Shown piece after piece: positions 50,817 to 61,951 of a DNA stretch of 64,000 nucleotides. The notes beneath the pieces are model-generated. The model worked only from the letters and a program-made list of their open reading frames with translations. It was not told where the DNA came from and searched no databases. The position numbers and the translations under genes are program-made. The stretch is taken from contig JAJQJQ010000016.1 in the NCBI GenBank assembly GCA_028622995.1, positions 3,968,001 through 4,032,000 on the forward strand. The letters are read 5' to 3'. The DNA is from Panagrolaimus kolymaensis. Lineage: Eukaryota > Nematoda > Chromadorea > Rhabditida > Panagrolaimidae. The first letter of the stretch is position 1; every line of letters starts with the position of its first letter.

Positions 50817-51119
50817 ATGGCTCCTGCAAAAAAGAAGACCGCCGCTATCGCAAAGAAAGTCAAATCCGCTCCTGCTCCTTCTATTGGTCGTCCAAAAGGT
50901 CCATTGTCATCCTTCATGTATTACATGAAAGAAAATCGTGAACACTTTACTCTTGCTGAAGCTGCAAAGGAAAAGCGATTTCGAAAATCTGCAGCCAAAG
51001 CTGGTGGAAATGCATGGAAGAAGCTTGAAGATAAGTCAAAATGGGAAAAGATGGCTGCCGCTGATCGAGAACGTTATCAACAAGAAATGGCCAAGTATAC
51101 TCCTGTCGAAGAAGAATAA
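50817..51119 (+). CDS. Single HMG-box chromatin protein
   Basis: Intronless, 100 residues, start MAPAKKKTAAIAKK (an in-frame ATG 18 nt upstream would add a poor MLLLLI leader). A basic Lys/Ala/Pro-rich tail of about 28 residues leads into one HMG box at about 29-95: GRPKGPLSSFMYYMKENRE, then helix 2 with GGNAWKKLEDKSKW and helix 3 with DRERYQQEMAKY. It ends in a short acidic tail, TPVEEE. It is close in size and plan to nematode HMG-1 and insect HMG-D proteins, which bind the minor groove and bend DNA without strong sequence preference. AATAAA near 51217 is a likely poly(A) signal. Even codon composition compared with its surroundings suggests high expression. Confidence 0.93.
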   Translation: MAPAKKKTAAIAKKVKSAPAPSIGRPKGPLSSFMYYMKENREHFTLAEAAKEKRFRKSAAKAGGNAWKKLEDKSKWEKMAAADRERYQQEMAKYTPVEEE

Positions 51120-51529
51120 TAATGTTAAAGTTACGATCTCTCTTGGTGTTTTACTTTTTTTACTTTGTTAAACTTTTTTTTTTGTTGTGTTTTACTTTTA
51201 TTGAGGATCGTGAATTAAATAAATTGTTGATTTTAACTTTGTTTCGATTGTTAGATTTTTTGGGATTTTTGCTTCTTTGTTGGTGTTTAGCCAACCAATT
51301 TATCTTTGCAATATGTCGAACTGACTTTTGATTATGTTTTATCAGCCATTTCAACCTAACAATCCAAAATTTACTTAAAGAATTCGTTTAGTTTGTTTAA
51401 TCTAAAAGCTTCTTATCAACAGCCGCACTAAAGCAAAATGATTGTTCCAAATTTGATTAGTAATGTCGATTCCACATGCAAATAAGTTAGGTTATGTTAA
51501 TTTTCAAAACAACGAATATAAATAAAGAT
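51120..51529. other. Intergenic between convergent genes
   Basis: 3' flanks of the HMG gene (plus) and the C2H2 gene (minus). No gene seen. Confidence 0.5.
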
Positions 51530-52525
51530 TTATTCATTTGGATTTTCATAAAGTATTTGATAATTATTTTCAGTCATTGAATGGCTATCCGTCATCTGCG
51601 TCGTGTAACCATTTTCTTGAGGCCAATATGGTGTTATCGTTCCGATTGAAGTTGTAAGATTTTGAGTTTGAGTTTCAGTATGTCTCCAATCAGTGTAAGT
51701 TGAACATGGTATCCCATAAGTTTGTTGATATTGATTTATGTACATTGGATCTGTTTGCGTTGAATATTGAGAATGAGAATCATAATATGGCTAAAAAGAA
51801 AGAGATAAGATTAAACATCCATGAAAACTATAACAATTGTAGCACTCACTTGTTCGATATAAACTTGAAGGCCAGCATCATGAACATGATTATCAGTTTG
51901 AGTTGATGTTGAAACCATTTTAGAAGTATCAATAATTTTATAATGTGGCGGTAATTCAATACTCCATTGAGCAGGATTCTCATATGCCGTATTTGTTCTA
52001 AAAGTTTTTAAAATTTAACAAAAAAAATCATGAAGAATGGTAAACCAACCTTTTAGATTTCCTCGGTCCAGCTTCTGATGACCCACCAGCTCTTTTGAGA
52101 CTTTTTTTGCATCGATTAGTTTGATGATATCGAAGATCTCTGTCAAGTGCAAATGTCTTTCCACAATCCTTACATTCAATATCTTTTGGTGAGTGAACTT
52201 TTTGAAAATGTTGAACCAATAGCTTTTTTGATTTGAAACTTTTTTCACAATCGCTGCATTGGAAATTGCTTTTTGAAGTTTCTGGGAACAACAAAGATGA
52301 TTCATTACTTGTTTGATCTTCACCAATTTGAGCCACTTCTTCCGTTATCTTTTCTTGTGATACTTTTTCTCCAATTTTATGAGTTTTCAGTTGATGTAAT
52401 GTTTTAGCTCCACGATTTTGAAATACAACTCTACATAATTCACAACGTCTATCATCATCAGTTGATGGCGCACATGCAGCAATAATTTCGTCTCGAGTTA
52501 ATGATTCTTTTTTATTTGGTGTCAT
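51530..52525 (-). CDS. C2H2-type zinc-finger protein, 294 residues
   Basis: Three minus-strand exons, 52050-52525, 51850-51997 and 51530-51790 (TAA), join in frame. Three zinc-finger motifs lie in the N-terminal half: CELCRVVFQ...H-x4-H at about 28-49, a canonical C2H2 finger CSDCEKSFKSKKLLVQHFQK followed by VH, and CKDCGKTFALDRDLRYHQ, whose last ligand is Cys (C2HC). A basic cluster SEAGPRKSKR that may be a nuclear signal precedes the second exon. The C-terminal 135 residues are Thr/Gln/Tyr-rich with repeated T-Q-T elements and look disordered, like an activation region. It is probably a nuclear DNA- or RNA-binding protein; no specific orthologue is recognised. Start: first ATG, with no better upstream frame. 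Confidence 0.85.
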
Positions 52526-52784
52526 CTTATTACACTAAATGTAAACGCTTTTAAGTTATTATGATTCCATTTGACAAAGGTAATCCATCAAAGGTAGTTA
52601 AACCAACAAAAAAAGGATAAATAAAATGTCTTTATTAAAATAATTTTATTATTAAAATTTATCAAGTAAATACAAAAAACAATTTAAAATACAATATTAT
52701 TAAAAGCACCGTAACTGAAAATACATAAATAATAAATGCCCGTTTAAAGATTTTTGTTCATTGATTGGTTTTATTATGGCACAT

Positions 52785-55089
52785 TCAAATTCCTCCAATT
52801 TTATCATAGCAGACGCAGTAAGTAGCAAGGAAGTAATTCTTATCAATAATACAATGAGGAGTATCACCATATTTATTTACATGTGATATGGCTAACATAT
52901 CAACAGTAATCTCTTCAGATTTGTCATCATATTGCACAGTAGCCTGAAAATAAATAAGGTTAACTATCATGATAGACAAGAAGAAAAAAAACTCACCTCG
53001 TATTTAGCATTGCCTGGTAGAGTCGTGAAACTTATCATATACGTTGCAAAAGTAACCGTTGCATTTCCAGTAAACTTCGGTACAAATCCATCAGCATCTT
53101 GATTTCCTCCATACTTCAAAACTTTATCATCAGGAACAAGCTTCTTGGAATCAACAAGCTTTTGCAAAAACAATGGAGCGCAGTGCTTTCTCTCCTTCAC
53201 GGTATACGAATTGATAGTTTGAATAACAGCTTTTGCAAGTTCAATTGAAATTTTTTCGTCAGCTTCTTGCCAACTCAAACACGTACACCAATGAGGTTCA
53301 ATACCAGCTTGTTGACATGATCGAGTTTCAGAAATTGGCCGAAAAAGAGATAATGATCGTTGATCCGAGAGTTGAACAGTATCCAAATCATCAGGAAGTG
53401 ATAAAATATCTTCAAAAGTTGCATGAATATCGAAAGGTGTTGTGAGTCGATCAGCGTTTGCTTTGAGATTACGATATATTTTTTGGCCTTTGGGTGTTGT
53501 AGTGAAAGATTCTGGAAGGAAAACAGATATGAAAGGTAGGCGTTCTTCCATTTGACCTTGTTGAGTTTCTCGTAAAGCGGCAAAACGATGTCCATGATCA
53601 GCGCCTACAAATACCACAGCATTATCCAAAAATCCACCTTCAAAAAGTTTATCAAAATGAGATTTGAGATCATCGTCGGCTAATTTGACAAGAGTAATAT
53701 CATCATGAGAAAGATCGCTGTGGTGAAGGATGCCAAACTTTGGAACTTCTTTTGGATATTTTTCCATAAATTCTTTGCCATAACGAATCCAAGATTGAAA
53801 CTGAGTTTCAGAACCAAAGCAGTGATAACTTGGAAAGAACTTTTCTGATAAAAGGAAGAAGGTTCGAGTGTAATGATCAGTTGGTTGTTTGCGGAATCCT
53901 TTGAGACGATATGTAAATGTTCCAACATTTGCTGCATCTTCTCCATACATCGTCGCATAACCAGCATCAGAGAAATTATTCCAAATAAATGGATAAACAT
54001 CAACAAATTTTGCGTTTGCATAGCGTTTTCTTGTTAACGGAAGTTCAAGTTCTGTTTTGCCAGTCAAAATAGGAATGAAAGCTTGTGGAGTTCCATCACC
54101 AACAATGTTGTATCCATTCATAACAATTGAACCCATTTTCTTTTCCAAATATTCAAATGTTTTCGGAAGTGATCGACGGAAAGCCATTTGTGACATTGAA
54201 TCTAATGAAAACCAATAAACAGAAAGTCCAGACCATGAGGAAGAACGTTTAGTTGATTCAGCCCTATCAAGGACTTCTTTTTTAGGTGCAATGTTCATGA
54301 AAACGTGCTTCCTAAAAACCATTGTATAATCAAACAATAAAATGTATATCAAAAATCAAACCATCTTTGTGCTCCAGCGGTGCAATTAACCATGGTAAAA
54401 TCACCTTCCGTTAAAGCATATCCAATTGGAACAGGACCCAATTTCTTCCATTTTAGCTTCATATCCGTCAATCTATTAAAGTAACTTGCATTACAAGCGA
54501 TCTTGTCAACACCGATTTGGCTAAAATTAAAATATTAGATTTTTACCTAAATATAAACCCGTTATAAAGCTTACGTTTTGCCGTATTCAGTTGCTTGAAG
54601 TTTACCATTTTCATCGACGAATAACCAATTTGTTGGAAATTTTTCACAATTAAGCGGTTGAGGATCGTGATATTCTTTTAGAATCTGAGGATTAGAAACA
54701 TCAAGTTTTGGAATTTTACAAAACTAAAAAGTTTATATGATCAAATGTGTAAGGTTGAAGAATTCCCTACCGAGCTTTCAGTTCCTTTCACCGTCGCAGT
54801 ATTAGTACTTGCAGCTTCAGGATCAAAATTTAAAACATTGATTTTGAGTGATGATGGAGGTGGCTGAAAAAAAAAAAGATCGATAAAAATTAAAAAGTAA
54901 ACAAACAAAATGACTCACTTCATGCATGCTTGGAGGCGTTTGAAGAGTGCCATCATCAAAATATTGTTTTATAAATTGACTATCAGTTTGAACATCACGA
55001 GAAATAAAAGATCGATGAAAGCAGAATAAAAGACCAAAAATAACGATGAGATATATAAAAGCTTTGGGAGTTGGTCGAAATCGAATCAT
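52785..55089 (-). CDS. DUF229 sulfatase-superfamily-like type II membrane protein
   Basis: Six minus-strand exons, 54919-55089, 54771-54863, 54575-54723, 54362-54520, 52997-54311 and 52785-52943, give 681 residues. A short cytoplasmic tail and one membrane segment (about 10-27) are followed by a lumenal or extracellular domain. Landmarks of the family are WFSLDSMSQMAFRR (about 212-226), GDGTPQAFIPILTGK, AGYATMYGEDA and the metal-site-like GADHGHRF at about 427 with RETQQGQMEERLPF after it. These resemble alkaline phosphatase/sulfatase-fold proteins, a family expanded in C. elegans and also found in insects. The catalytic activity and substrate of DUF229 proteins are not established. The membrane anchor suggests Golgi or cell surface. 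All introns are short GT-AG. A small ATG-proximal exon and consistent phases support the model. Confidence 0.9.
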
Positions 55090-55990
55090 TTTGTAGAAGT
55101 ATCTTTTTAAACCCGTTTAAAAAAGTTAATAATATTATTAGAGAAACCAGAAAGTAGCACCAATATTTATGTAGATTCAACTACTTTACCACATAGTTCG
55201 AAGAAGAACCTGAAAATACTATACTAAGTTAACATAGAATAACAAACAAGGAATCGCAACAACAACTACCAACATCAAATGCTTCGCGATAAAATCAAAA
55301 TTTGTATAAACAATGTTTGAAACAAAATAAAGGAAAGAAGGAGGCAATCAATTGAGGACAATAAACAAATGAAAAACGCTTCCTCCAATGGATGGGTTGA
55401 ATGTCAATAGTTGAGAGACGACGATCAGTCACAGGCAAATAATTTACGCGAAAGAGTGATGACAACTGTTCATGGCCCCAAACTGGAAATAAAAAGTTAT
55501 TCATCCATAAATAACTTATCTAAAAATCAATCTTTTACAAAGGATTGTTTTTGGATTTAAAAAAAAGTTGCAGAGTTTATTCGCATTTTTTTCAAGCACT
55601 TTTTTTAACTTTATGGCAAACAAGAGAAATAACGCCAACGTTCACAGTACAGTGGAAGCGAGAGTGAGAGAGAGAGCCCAGTCGCTCTCTCTCGTTTTAT
55701 CAAGATGATGATGATCAAACAACTAATGCAACTGGATCATGAATGTTTTTTATTATTACAATGCTTCAGCTTTTTTAAAAAGGTGTAATAAATAGTGTAA
55801 AATATGAAAGCTTCTAATATTTTGTCAAAATATTTATTGTAATCAAAAAATGCAATTATTTTTGATCGATCTTTTACAATGTTTTATTTTCTTTAAAATT
55901 ATAAAAATTGTTTAAAACCAGCTATTAGCGATTGATTAAAAAATTTATTGCAAAACATTAGAAAAGGATGCAATTAAAAAACATAAATTA
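55090..55990. other. Intergenic upstream of the DUF229 gene
   Basis: About 900 bp. A patch at 55340-55510 is less AT-rich and an inverted GA/CT-rich repeat lies at about 55669-55700 (GAGAGAGAG... with CTCTCTCTC). It probably contains the DUF229 promoter. No supportable gene. Confidence 0.4.
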
Positions 55991-56452
55991 TTAACAATAG
56001 AAAGCAAAATGAACGCTTACATGAAGCTCTATTTCATTTTTATAACGCCAATCATATTCCATAGCTTTCTTAATGTTATGAACTGAAAATTCGACGAAAT
56101 AAAAATTTAAAATATATTTTGTAGTTCAGAATGAGAAAAAGACTTACGAAGTATTTTTTCACCTATTTCTGAGATAACATGCAATTTAAACGCCATAAGT
56201 TCATCACCTTCAACTTTAAAATGCTCCCATGAATCCATGATTGCTTGACATTTTAGTACCTTTCCACTTTGTGGATCCATGAATTCAATGATGGGGCTTT
56301 TAATTATTTTCGGGTTTGTCCAATGATCGCAACATTTTTTTATTTTCCATGAAAATTCACCAAAATATTCTCGAATCTAAATCCAAATTTTATTTTTTCG
56401 ATTAAAAACTAAAAAAACTTACTTCAGTTTTTACAGCTAAAGGTTTTGACAT
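55991..56452 (-). CDS. Unknown small protein, tandem paralogue A (116 residues)
   Basis: Three minus-strand exons, 56423-56452 (10 codons), 56148-56376 and 55991-56082 (TAA). Intron phases are 0 and 1, the same as in its neighbour at 57.0-57.5 kb. The two proteins share IRE-[YF]-x-G-x-F-x-WKI, DHW-x-N, IKSPIIEF, a shared CQA motif, SW-x-x-FKV and an AMEWDWRY/AMEYDWRY-like C-terminus, so they are duplicates that have diverged. No signal peptide or membrane segment is present. The start GxFxWKI and the final beta-strand-like HVSVHF recall MATH/TRAF-like beta sandwiches, common and fast-evolving in nematodes, but this is only a hint. No function is assigned. Confidence 0.75.
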
Positions 56453-57019
56453 TTTTAAATTATGTGATAATGATAATCCAAAAATGAAAGGTTATGGTAG
56501 TTTTCGATTTAATTCAACTAAGCTTTTAAATGACTTAATGATTAGTGTTGTTACAAGCAAAATTTAAACAAAAACCCTCGTATAAATATTTTACACTTCT
56601 TTTTTTCTTTTTTTTGCGATAAAAATCAGCAGTGTATGCTTCGATAAAAAGAAAGTTAAAGAAACATTTTTGTCTTCGGTAAAAAAAAGCAGTAAAGTAT
56701 TTTTTCGTGAAGCAAAAAACAAACAAATAACAAAAAAAGAAAAAAGATGCAAGTCCAAAAGATCAATGTGAGATCTTCTCTTAACTTTATAATTTGTAAT
56801 CTTAAATTTTGTTTTAAAAAATGATGAAGTCCCATGGTTTATGTTGTTGCACTTTATTTTTATGTTGGGTTCATTGTGATTTAAACCGAATACGGCTATT
56901 CCTCCTCATCGTGGAAAAAAAAACAAATAGTATGTATTTCTTTCGTTTTTCGATACTCATAATATTTATTTATTTCATTCAAAAAAAGCTTTTAAAAAAT
57001 TCAATTGTTTTTTTAATTT
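56453..57019. other. Intergenic between the two paralogues
   Basis: AT-rich, no gene seen. It probably contains the promoter of the downstream paralogue. Confidence 0.4.
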
Positions 57020-57471
57020 TTAAATATGTATGCAATAATTAAATTTAACTTCAACATGCAAATTTATTTCATTACGGTATCGCCAATCCCATTCCATTGC
57101 TTTTGAAATATCGTGAACTGAAAATTGTTTTTAAGATTTTTGAAATGTTTTCTTAAAATTACTTTGGTATTTTTCATCTTCATTAATTTCGCTGATATTA
57201 AATGTGGTAATATTTTCACCTACAACCTTAAATTCTTTCCATGATTCCACCATCGCTTGACAAAATAGTTTCATATCAGATTCGGGGTCAGTGAATTCAA
57301 TAATAGGGCTTTTAATTACTTCCACATTAGCCCAATGATCAGTGAATCGATGAATTTTCCAAATAAATGCTCCTGTAAATTCTCGAATCTAAATGGAATA
57401 CTCTAATTATTTAGAGTTCAATAAAACAAAAAGTTACATACTTCAGTTTTAACCATTTGTTTTTCAATCAT
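57020..57471 (-). CDS. Unknown small protein, tandem paralogue B (117 residues)
   Basis: Three minus-strand exons, 57442-57471 (10 codons), 57163-57388 and 57020-57117 (TAA), with the same exon plan and phases as the copy at 56.0-56.4 kb. It shares IREF-x-G-x-F-x-WKI, DHW-x-N, IKSPIIEF, SWKEFKV and AMEWDWRY with it. The regions around 70-85 and the last ten residues differ most. No signal peptide, membrane segment or catalytic motif is visible. A distant relation to MATH domains is possible but not shown. Confidence 0.75.
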
Positions 57472-57922
57472 TTTTTTATTATTCAGCAACAAGAAGCATC
57501 ACCAAGATTTTGAGAAACACGAAATCGTTATTAGGAAGTTTGTTTTTCTTCTTTTTTTTGTTGAAAAGAACCTTTGTCAACAAAGCTCCAAAATATCGCT
57601 AGCTATTCTTCTTTTGAGTTTTACTGGATTCACCTCAAATTTGATTCTTCTTTGATCGCATTTAACACACTAAACAAACAACGTACATGTGTATGTAAAT
57701 ACCAAACAACATTCAAACCTTTCAAAAAGTAATTTCCATGTTAAATTTATCGAATAGCAATATCAATACAAGATGTCCTACCCGTAACCTTTATATAATG
57801 ATTGCTTTTTTAAATTGTTTGTTAAATAAAAAAATATTGACAGTTTATTTAAACACATAAAATACATAAATAAATAATAAAGTGAAATTATAAACAATTA
57901 TTACATAAAATTAACAGAATTT
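57472..57922. other. Intergenic region
   Basis: AT-rich. It contains the 3' flank of the AAGAB-like gene and upstream sequence of paralogue B. No gene seen. Confidence 0.4.
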
Positions 57923-59276
57923 TCAATCCTCCTTTTTTGCAGCTTCCTCTTCATCTTCTTCATCTTTGAGTAAACGCTTCAAAACAGCAGATGAAACCTT
58001 TTCAGCGATGGCAAGACGATAATCTCTTGGTTTATCAGCCAAATCATCCTTAAGCTAAAAATGTATTGTTCATTTAAAAAATAAAGATAAATGTGAAAAA
58101 ATTACATCACTAAGTTCATCAATAATTTCCATTCCAATTTCATCATTAACATGTCCTTGAGCATTTAACATTGTTTTTATACATTTTTCAACCATATCAT
58201 AGGCATCATCTGCTTCTGGATTATTATCTTCGTTAGGTTCATTGATAGCTCCATTTTCATTTTTAGGAAGTTCAGCAACTATGCCACTAGCACCAACAGG
58301 CACAGCTTCATCTTGATCATCAAGTTCAATTCCAACATCATCAGATAAATCATTCCCACCGTTGTCTAACTTGTTTTCTGCCTTTGCTTTAGCTTTGGCC
58401 TTCTTTTTAGCATTTGCTTTTGCTTTCTTTTCAGATATTTCTTGCTTTTCAACTTGTGAAAGTTCTCCTTCAATTGGGTAACCATCTAGCCCTTGTTTAA
58501 TGTAATAATCCAAAATTGATTCTGCGCCCATTAATGATTCAAGAGCTTCTAAACATAACATCATTACTATATGAATCAATGAAAAAATAACAAACGTTTA
58601 TCCTTAGCATCCAAAGTACCATCAAATTCTTCAACCTCTTCTGAACTTTCATCATCTTCTTTTATTTTCAATTTTGAAGCCAATGAAGTAAGAACATTGA
58701 CGGCACGTTTTTCTTGTTTTTGATCCCATGAAGTACCTTCAAGTATTTCAACAATTCTATCAAAGCCATATCTTTCATTGATTTCTTTAGAATATGCTAT
58801 ATCATCTGCACTTGGTTCAAGATCAACTATTTCAAAACTTCTTTCAGTTGCCCATCGAGAAAGTGTAGTCGCAAATGGTTGTGGAACAGATGAGAGGTAG
58901 CAAGCAATTATCTGAAATATGAGCCATCAAATAATAAGAAATAATCAAGCTTTACCTTTGTATCAAAATTAAAGAAGTTTGTAATATTATCAATTTTGGA
59001 TAAATCGAAAACAAGTTGAGATCGCTTCATAAAGTAACAAAATGATTGAACAGGTATTTCTTTGTTTGAAACACGCCAGATTGCAAGTGAACGAAGGCTT
59101 TCGAAAGCTGATAATGAGATTGAAGCTGTATAATATTTCGTATCCAAAGTAAAATCGAGCTTTTGAGATTCAGAATATGATTTGGATGGAGGACAATTTG
59201 ATTTTAAATGGGATAAAAGTTGGTTATCATCTTCACTGATGACAAAGAAGTTGTTCGAAGAATTACTTGCTGACAT
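57923..59276 (-). CDS. AAGAB: Alpha/gamma-adaptin-binding protein p34 (AAGAB) homologue
   Basis: Four minus-strand exons, 58956-59276, 58596-58911, 58106-58548 and 57923-58054 (TGA), give 403 residues; human AAGAB is about 315. Family landmarks in order: LDTKYYTASISL (human DNKYYSADINL) near residue 46, a GTPase-like N-terminal fold, SFEIVDLEPS (human GFELVELSPE), FDRIVEILEGTSW (human VKRIVQALNANVW) and a C-terminal helix with RLAIAEKVSSAVLKRLL. A Lys/Ala-rich helix AKANAKKKAKAKAKAE and long acidic stretches are inserted in the third exon and explain the extra length. AAGAB acts in the cytosol as a chaperone for AP-1 and AP-2 adaptor assembly; that function is known from mammals. The acceptor CTTTAG lies 1 nt before the ATG, so trans-splicing is likely. 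The next upstream gene, TMEM14, ends only 188 bp away. Confidence 0.8.
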
Positions 59277-59463
59277 ACTAAAGCAATTTTTATTAAAATT
59301 TTATACGAAATGTTAAAAGGTATAAACAAACGTCAGAACATCTGTTAGTTTCATGAAAAGTGAAGTTACAAGTTTATTTATTTAAAAAATACATATTAAC
59401 GATTACATATACAAGATTTAAAAATATGGAATGATATGGCACTTTTTCTTTTCTTTTAACATT

Positions 59464-59829
59464 CTAATGAGTTCGTGTCTTTGTTGAGAAGAAAATGATG
59501 CAGCGAACAAGAAGGATCATGCTGAGAATAGCGATGAGCCCAGCTGGCATGAATTTTCCACTGTTGAGTGCTCGGAAACCCATAAGACCACCAAGAAGAA
59601 GACTGATTCCTGTAAAAAAAATAACGATTAGTAAATAACATTTTTTGATCAAAAACAAAGATATTTTACCTAAGAGAATATAAAAGTTTCCAGTATAAGC
59701 ACCGAAACCAGCTACAGCGCCACCTCCAATACCAGCAACTAAAGAAGGAATGGATCCAGCTTTTAAATAACCAATAAAACCACCAGCAGCGACGATAGCA
59801 GCATAAGCTAATCCAATCCACTCAACCAT
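59464..59829 (-). CDS. TMEM14: TMEM14 family membrane protein
   Basis: Two minus-strand exons, 59670-59829 and 59464-59609 (TAG), joined in phase 1, give 101 residues, as expected for the family (about 100-115). Four hydrophobic segments with many glycines are visible: WIGLAYAAIVAAGGFIGYLK, a stretch ending GGAVAGFGAYTG, ISLLLGGLMGFRAL and a last segment LIAILSMILLVRCIIFF. TMEM14 proteins sit in mitochondrial inner or other organelle membranes; TMEM14C is linked to porphyrin transport in vertebrate erythroid cells, which need not hold in a nematode. A TTATAG acceptor lies 10 nt before the ATG, suggesting trans-splicing. It lies 312 bp downstream of the L10a gene in the same direction. AATAAA near 59374 is followed about 95 bp later by the AAGAB acceptor. 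Confidence 0.9.
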   Translation of the reverse strand: MVEWIGLAYAAIVAAGGFIGYLKAGSIPSLVAGIGGGAVAGFGAYTGNFYILLGKISLFLIKKCYLLIVIFFTGISLLLGGLMGFRALNSGKFMPAGLIAILSMILLVRCIIFFSTKTRTH

Positions 59830-60141
59830 GATACAAAGCCTATAACAAGAATAAATTAATCAAAAGGTTAAAAACCAATTTCATTGTGAACTTTTTGTTG
59901 TTTCCAAAAAAAGTTAGATTATACAGAGAAATGCACGCAAGTTGCTCAAATAAATTCGTTAAAAATTTAAAGATTGTGTCCGATTTTCATCACTGTTATT
60001 ACTCTTCAGTTCACCAAAAAATAAAAGGTATTTTAAAAGAAACCTTTTAATGTCTATAAAAATGCATAACACAAGGTAAATTTAACAACCATTTATAAAA
60101 TTATAACGATCACATAACAAAAAGTAATTCAACATTAAAAT

Positions 60142-60988
60142 TTAATAGAGACGTTGAACAGCTCCCATAGTAGATTTGACGTGAAGAGCACGAACATTTT
60201 GCCAGTTCTTTTTGAGGAGAGAGACAAGGAAGTTGACACCAAGAGAAACATTAGCAACAAGTTCATCTTGAGTCATTTCAACATGACCAATAGCGACAGA
60301 CAAGCAAAGGACCTTCTTCATTTGGAACTTCACGGTAGCACGGATTTCATCGATCTTGGCATTCATGTTGTCTTGATGAGAAAGAACTGAAGGGAACTTG
60401 CCAGCTTTGTTAAGACCAGGACCAAGAATACGAGGAATTTGTTTGATGAGAGATTCGGATGCAAGGAAAGCGTCATAACCTTTAGCAAGCTTCTTGATGA
60501 GTTTCTTGTCTTTGTTGAGCTTCTTCAAGTCATCAGCAGTCATGCAAGGAACACCATTTTCTTTAGCTTCATCACAATGCTTTTGATCACCAAGAATGCA
60601 GACTTTGAGATTGGGACGAGGGATGTTGCGAAGTCTAAAAAGATAGATTATGAAAGAGTTCGAGTGGCATGAAAGGACAGTGACTTACTGTTCCAAAAAG
60701 GAACGAGACACTACCAACATGCCTAACGGAAATTAAAAATCTCCTCCCCATTATATTTTATAACCCTGGGTAAGGGTTTAGAAAAAGCAGCTATCCATAA
60801 GTTTCAAATTGAAGAGTAAATTACCTGACGGTACCACTGAAACGCTTGTCCTTTTGAGGATCATAATTTTTCAAAGCAATTTGAAGTTCAACAGTTTCAC
60901 GGAACTTGCGTGGCTTTTCTTTTGAAGTTTTGAGTACTTCAGCAACACATTCATTAAGCGTTTCACGAGAGATTTTGCTGGTCGTCAT
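60142..60988 (-). CDS. RPL10A: 60S ribosomal protein L10a (uL1)
   Basis: Two minus-strand exons, 60825-60988 and 60142-60634 (TAA), joined in phase 2, give 218 residues, about the size of animal L10a. Highly conserved blocks are [73 protein letters not shown] and [15 protein letters not shown]. It forms part of the L1 stalk of the large subunit and acts in tRNA exit during translation (family knowledge). The 5' UTR after a TTTTTTCAG acceptor is only 8 nt, fitting spliced-leader addition. The intron is 190 bp, several times the usual length here, and contains a strong alternative donor. The codon composition is balanced, as expected for a highly expressed gene. Confidence 0.97.
60635..60824 (-). 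promoter_or_regulatory. RPL10A: Alternatively spliced (unproductive) intron in the L10a gene
   Basis: Canonical donor GTAATT at 60824 and acceptor at 60635. A second donor, ACA|GTAAGTC, lies at 60688. Its use would remove only 54 bp, the normal intron size in this window, and retain 136 nt (not a multiple of 3). The retained part puts TAA in frame directly after the canonical junction (60821-60823). This layout is that of a nonsense-mediated-decay isoform used for autoregulation. A short hairpin with a CCCT/AGGG stem also lies in the retained part. Confidence 0.6.
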
Positions 60989-61951
60989 GTTTAACCCTGA
61001 AAAAATGAATAAAATAAATGATGAAGAATATGTATAAAAAAAATCGCGAAAAATATATGAAACTTCATTGTAAAAACCGATGGAAGAAAATGGAAAAAAT
61101 GGGAATGCAAAAAGTTTGAAAACTTGGGAACACTTTCAAAAGCAATGCATTCTCGCTGCTTTTGTAGGCTAACAATCGTTGAGAGAACGAGAGGCGTTTG
61201 TTTCTGTGTTTTAAAAAAGTGTCACTGCCTTGCCTGTCTCTGTCGTCGGTGAAAAGAAGAAAATGCAGCGTTTATATAAATCTTTCCCCTTTCTTCCACT
61301 TCTTTCTGATGAGCTTTTTTTAATATAATTTTTTCCACTTTTTTTTCAACATCATCACTATGATGAGAGTGTTGTAGTGTTTTTCATTAATCCCTTTTAT
61401 TAGAAGTATATGGCGAGGTATGTGGTTTTTAAGGGTATTAGTTCCATGCATATATTTTTTGGATTTAATAAAATATCTTTCATTATTTTAATGTTTTAAA
61501 GCATAAAACGTGGCAAACTAAAGCCAGGTGTTTTTTCCTTTTGTTTTTATGTTTGTCTTCACTGCTAGTGTTGCTGTGGACCTTAAAATTTCATTCATAA
61601 ATTTGTGAATGGTTTGATTGACGAAGAAGCGTTTTAGATAAAGCTTTGACTCTTTTTTTTCTGCACAAAGGTTTGTATGCTTTTGATAGAAAAAAATTTC
61701 CACAATCTCATTGTAATATAACAAATACAGTTTGTGTCCTATAGTTTTTAAACTTTGATTATGTTAGACTCACAACATTCCTATCACTTCAAATTTAACT
61801 AATCGTTATTTTAAGTTTTATTTATAATCACAATATTATTTTAAATAGTTTTTACCATTTTTAAGCTTTATGAGCGGTTATCCTTTTTTCTCTAATTAAT
61901 TGTGTTTTTCTTTTTTACATTTTACGTGGAGGCGCAAAAAAAAATTTTAAT
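60989..61951. other. Upstream region of the L10a gene
   Basis: Probable promoter of the ribosomal gene and any genes co-transcribed with it. It includes a less AT-rich patch at 61140-61260. No other gene seen. Confidence 0.45.

Noticed and set aside
55295..55504. Possible extra exon upstream of the DUF229 gene
   Set aside because: The frame does not join to the first DUF229 exon, whose ATG and signal-anchor are already complete.
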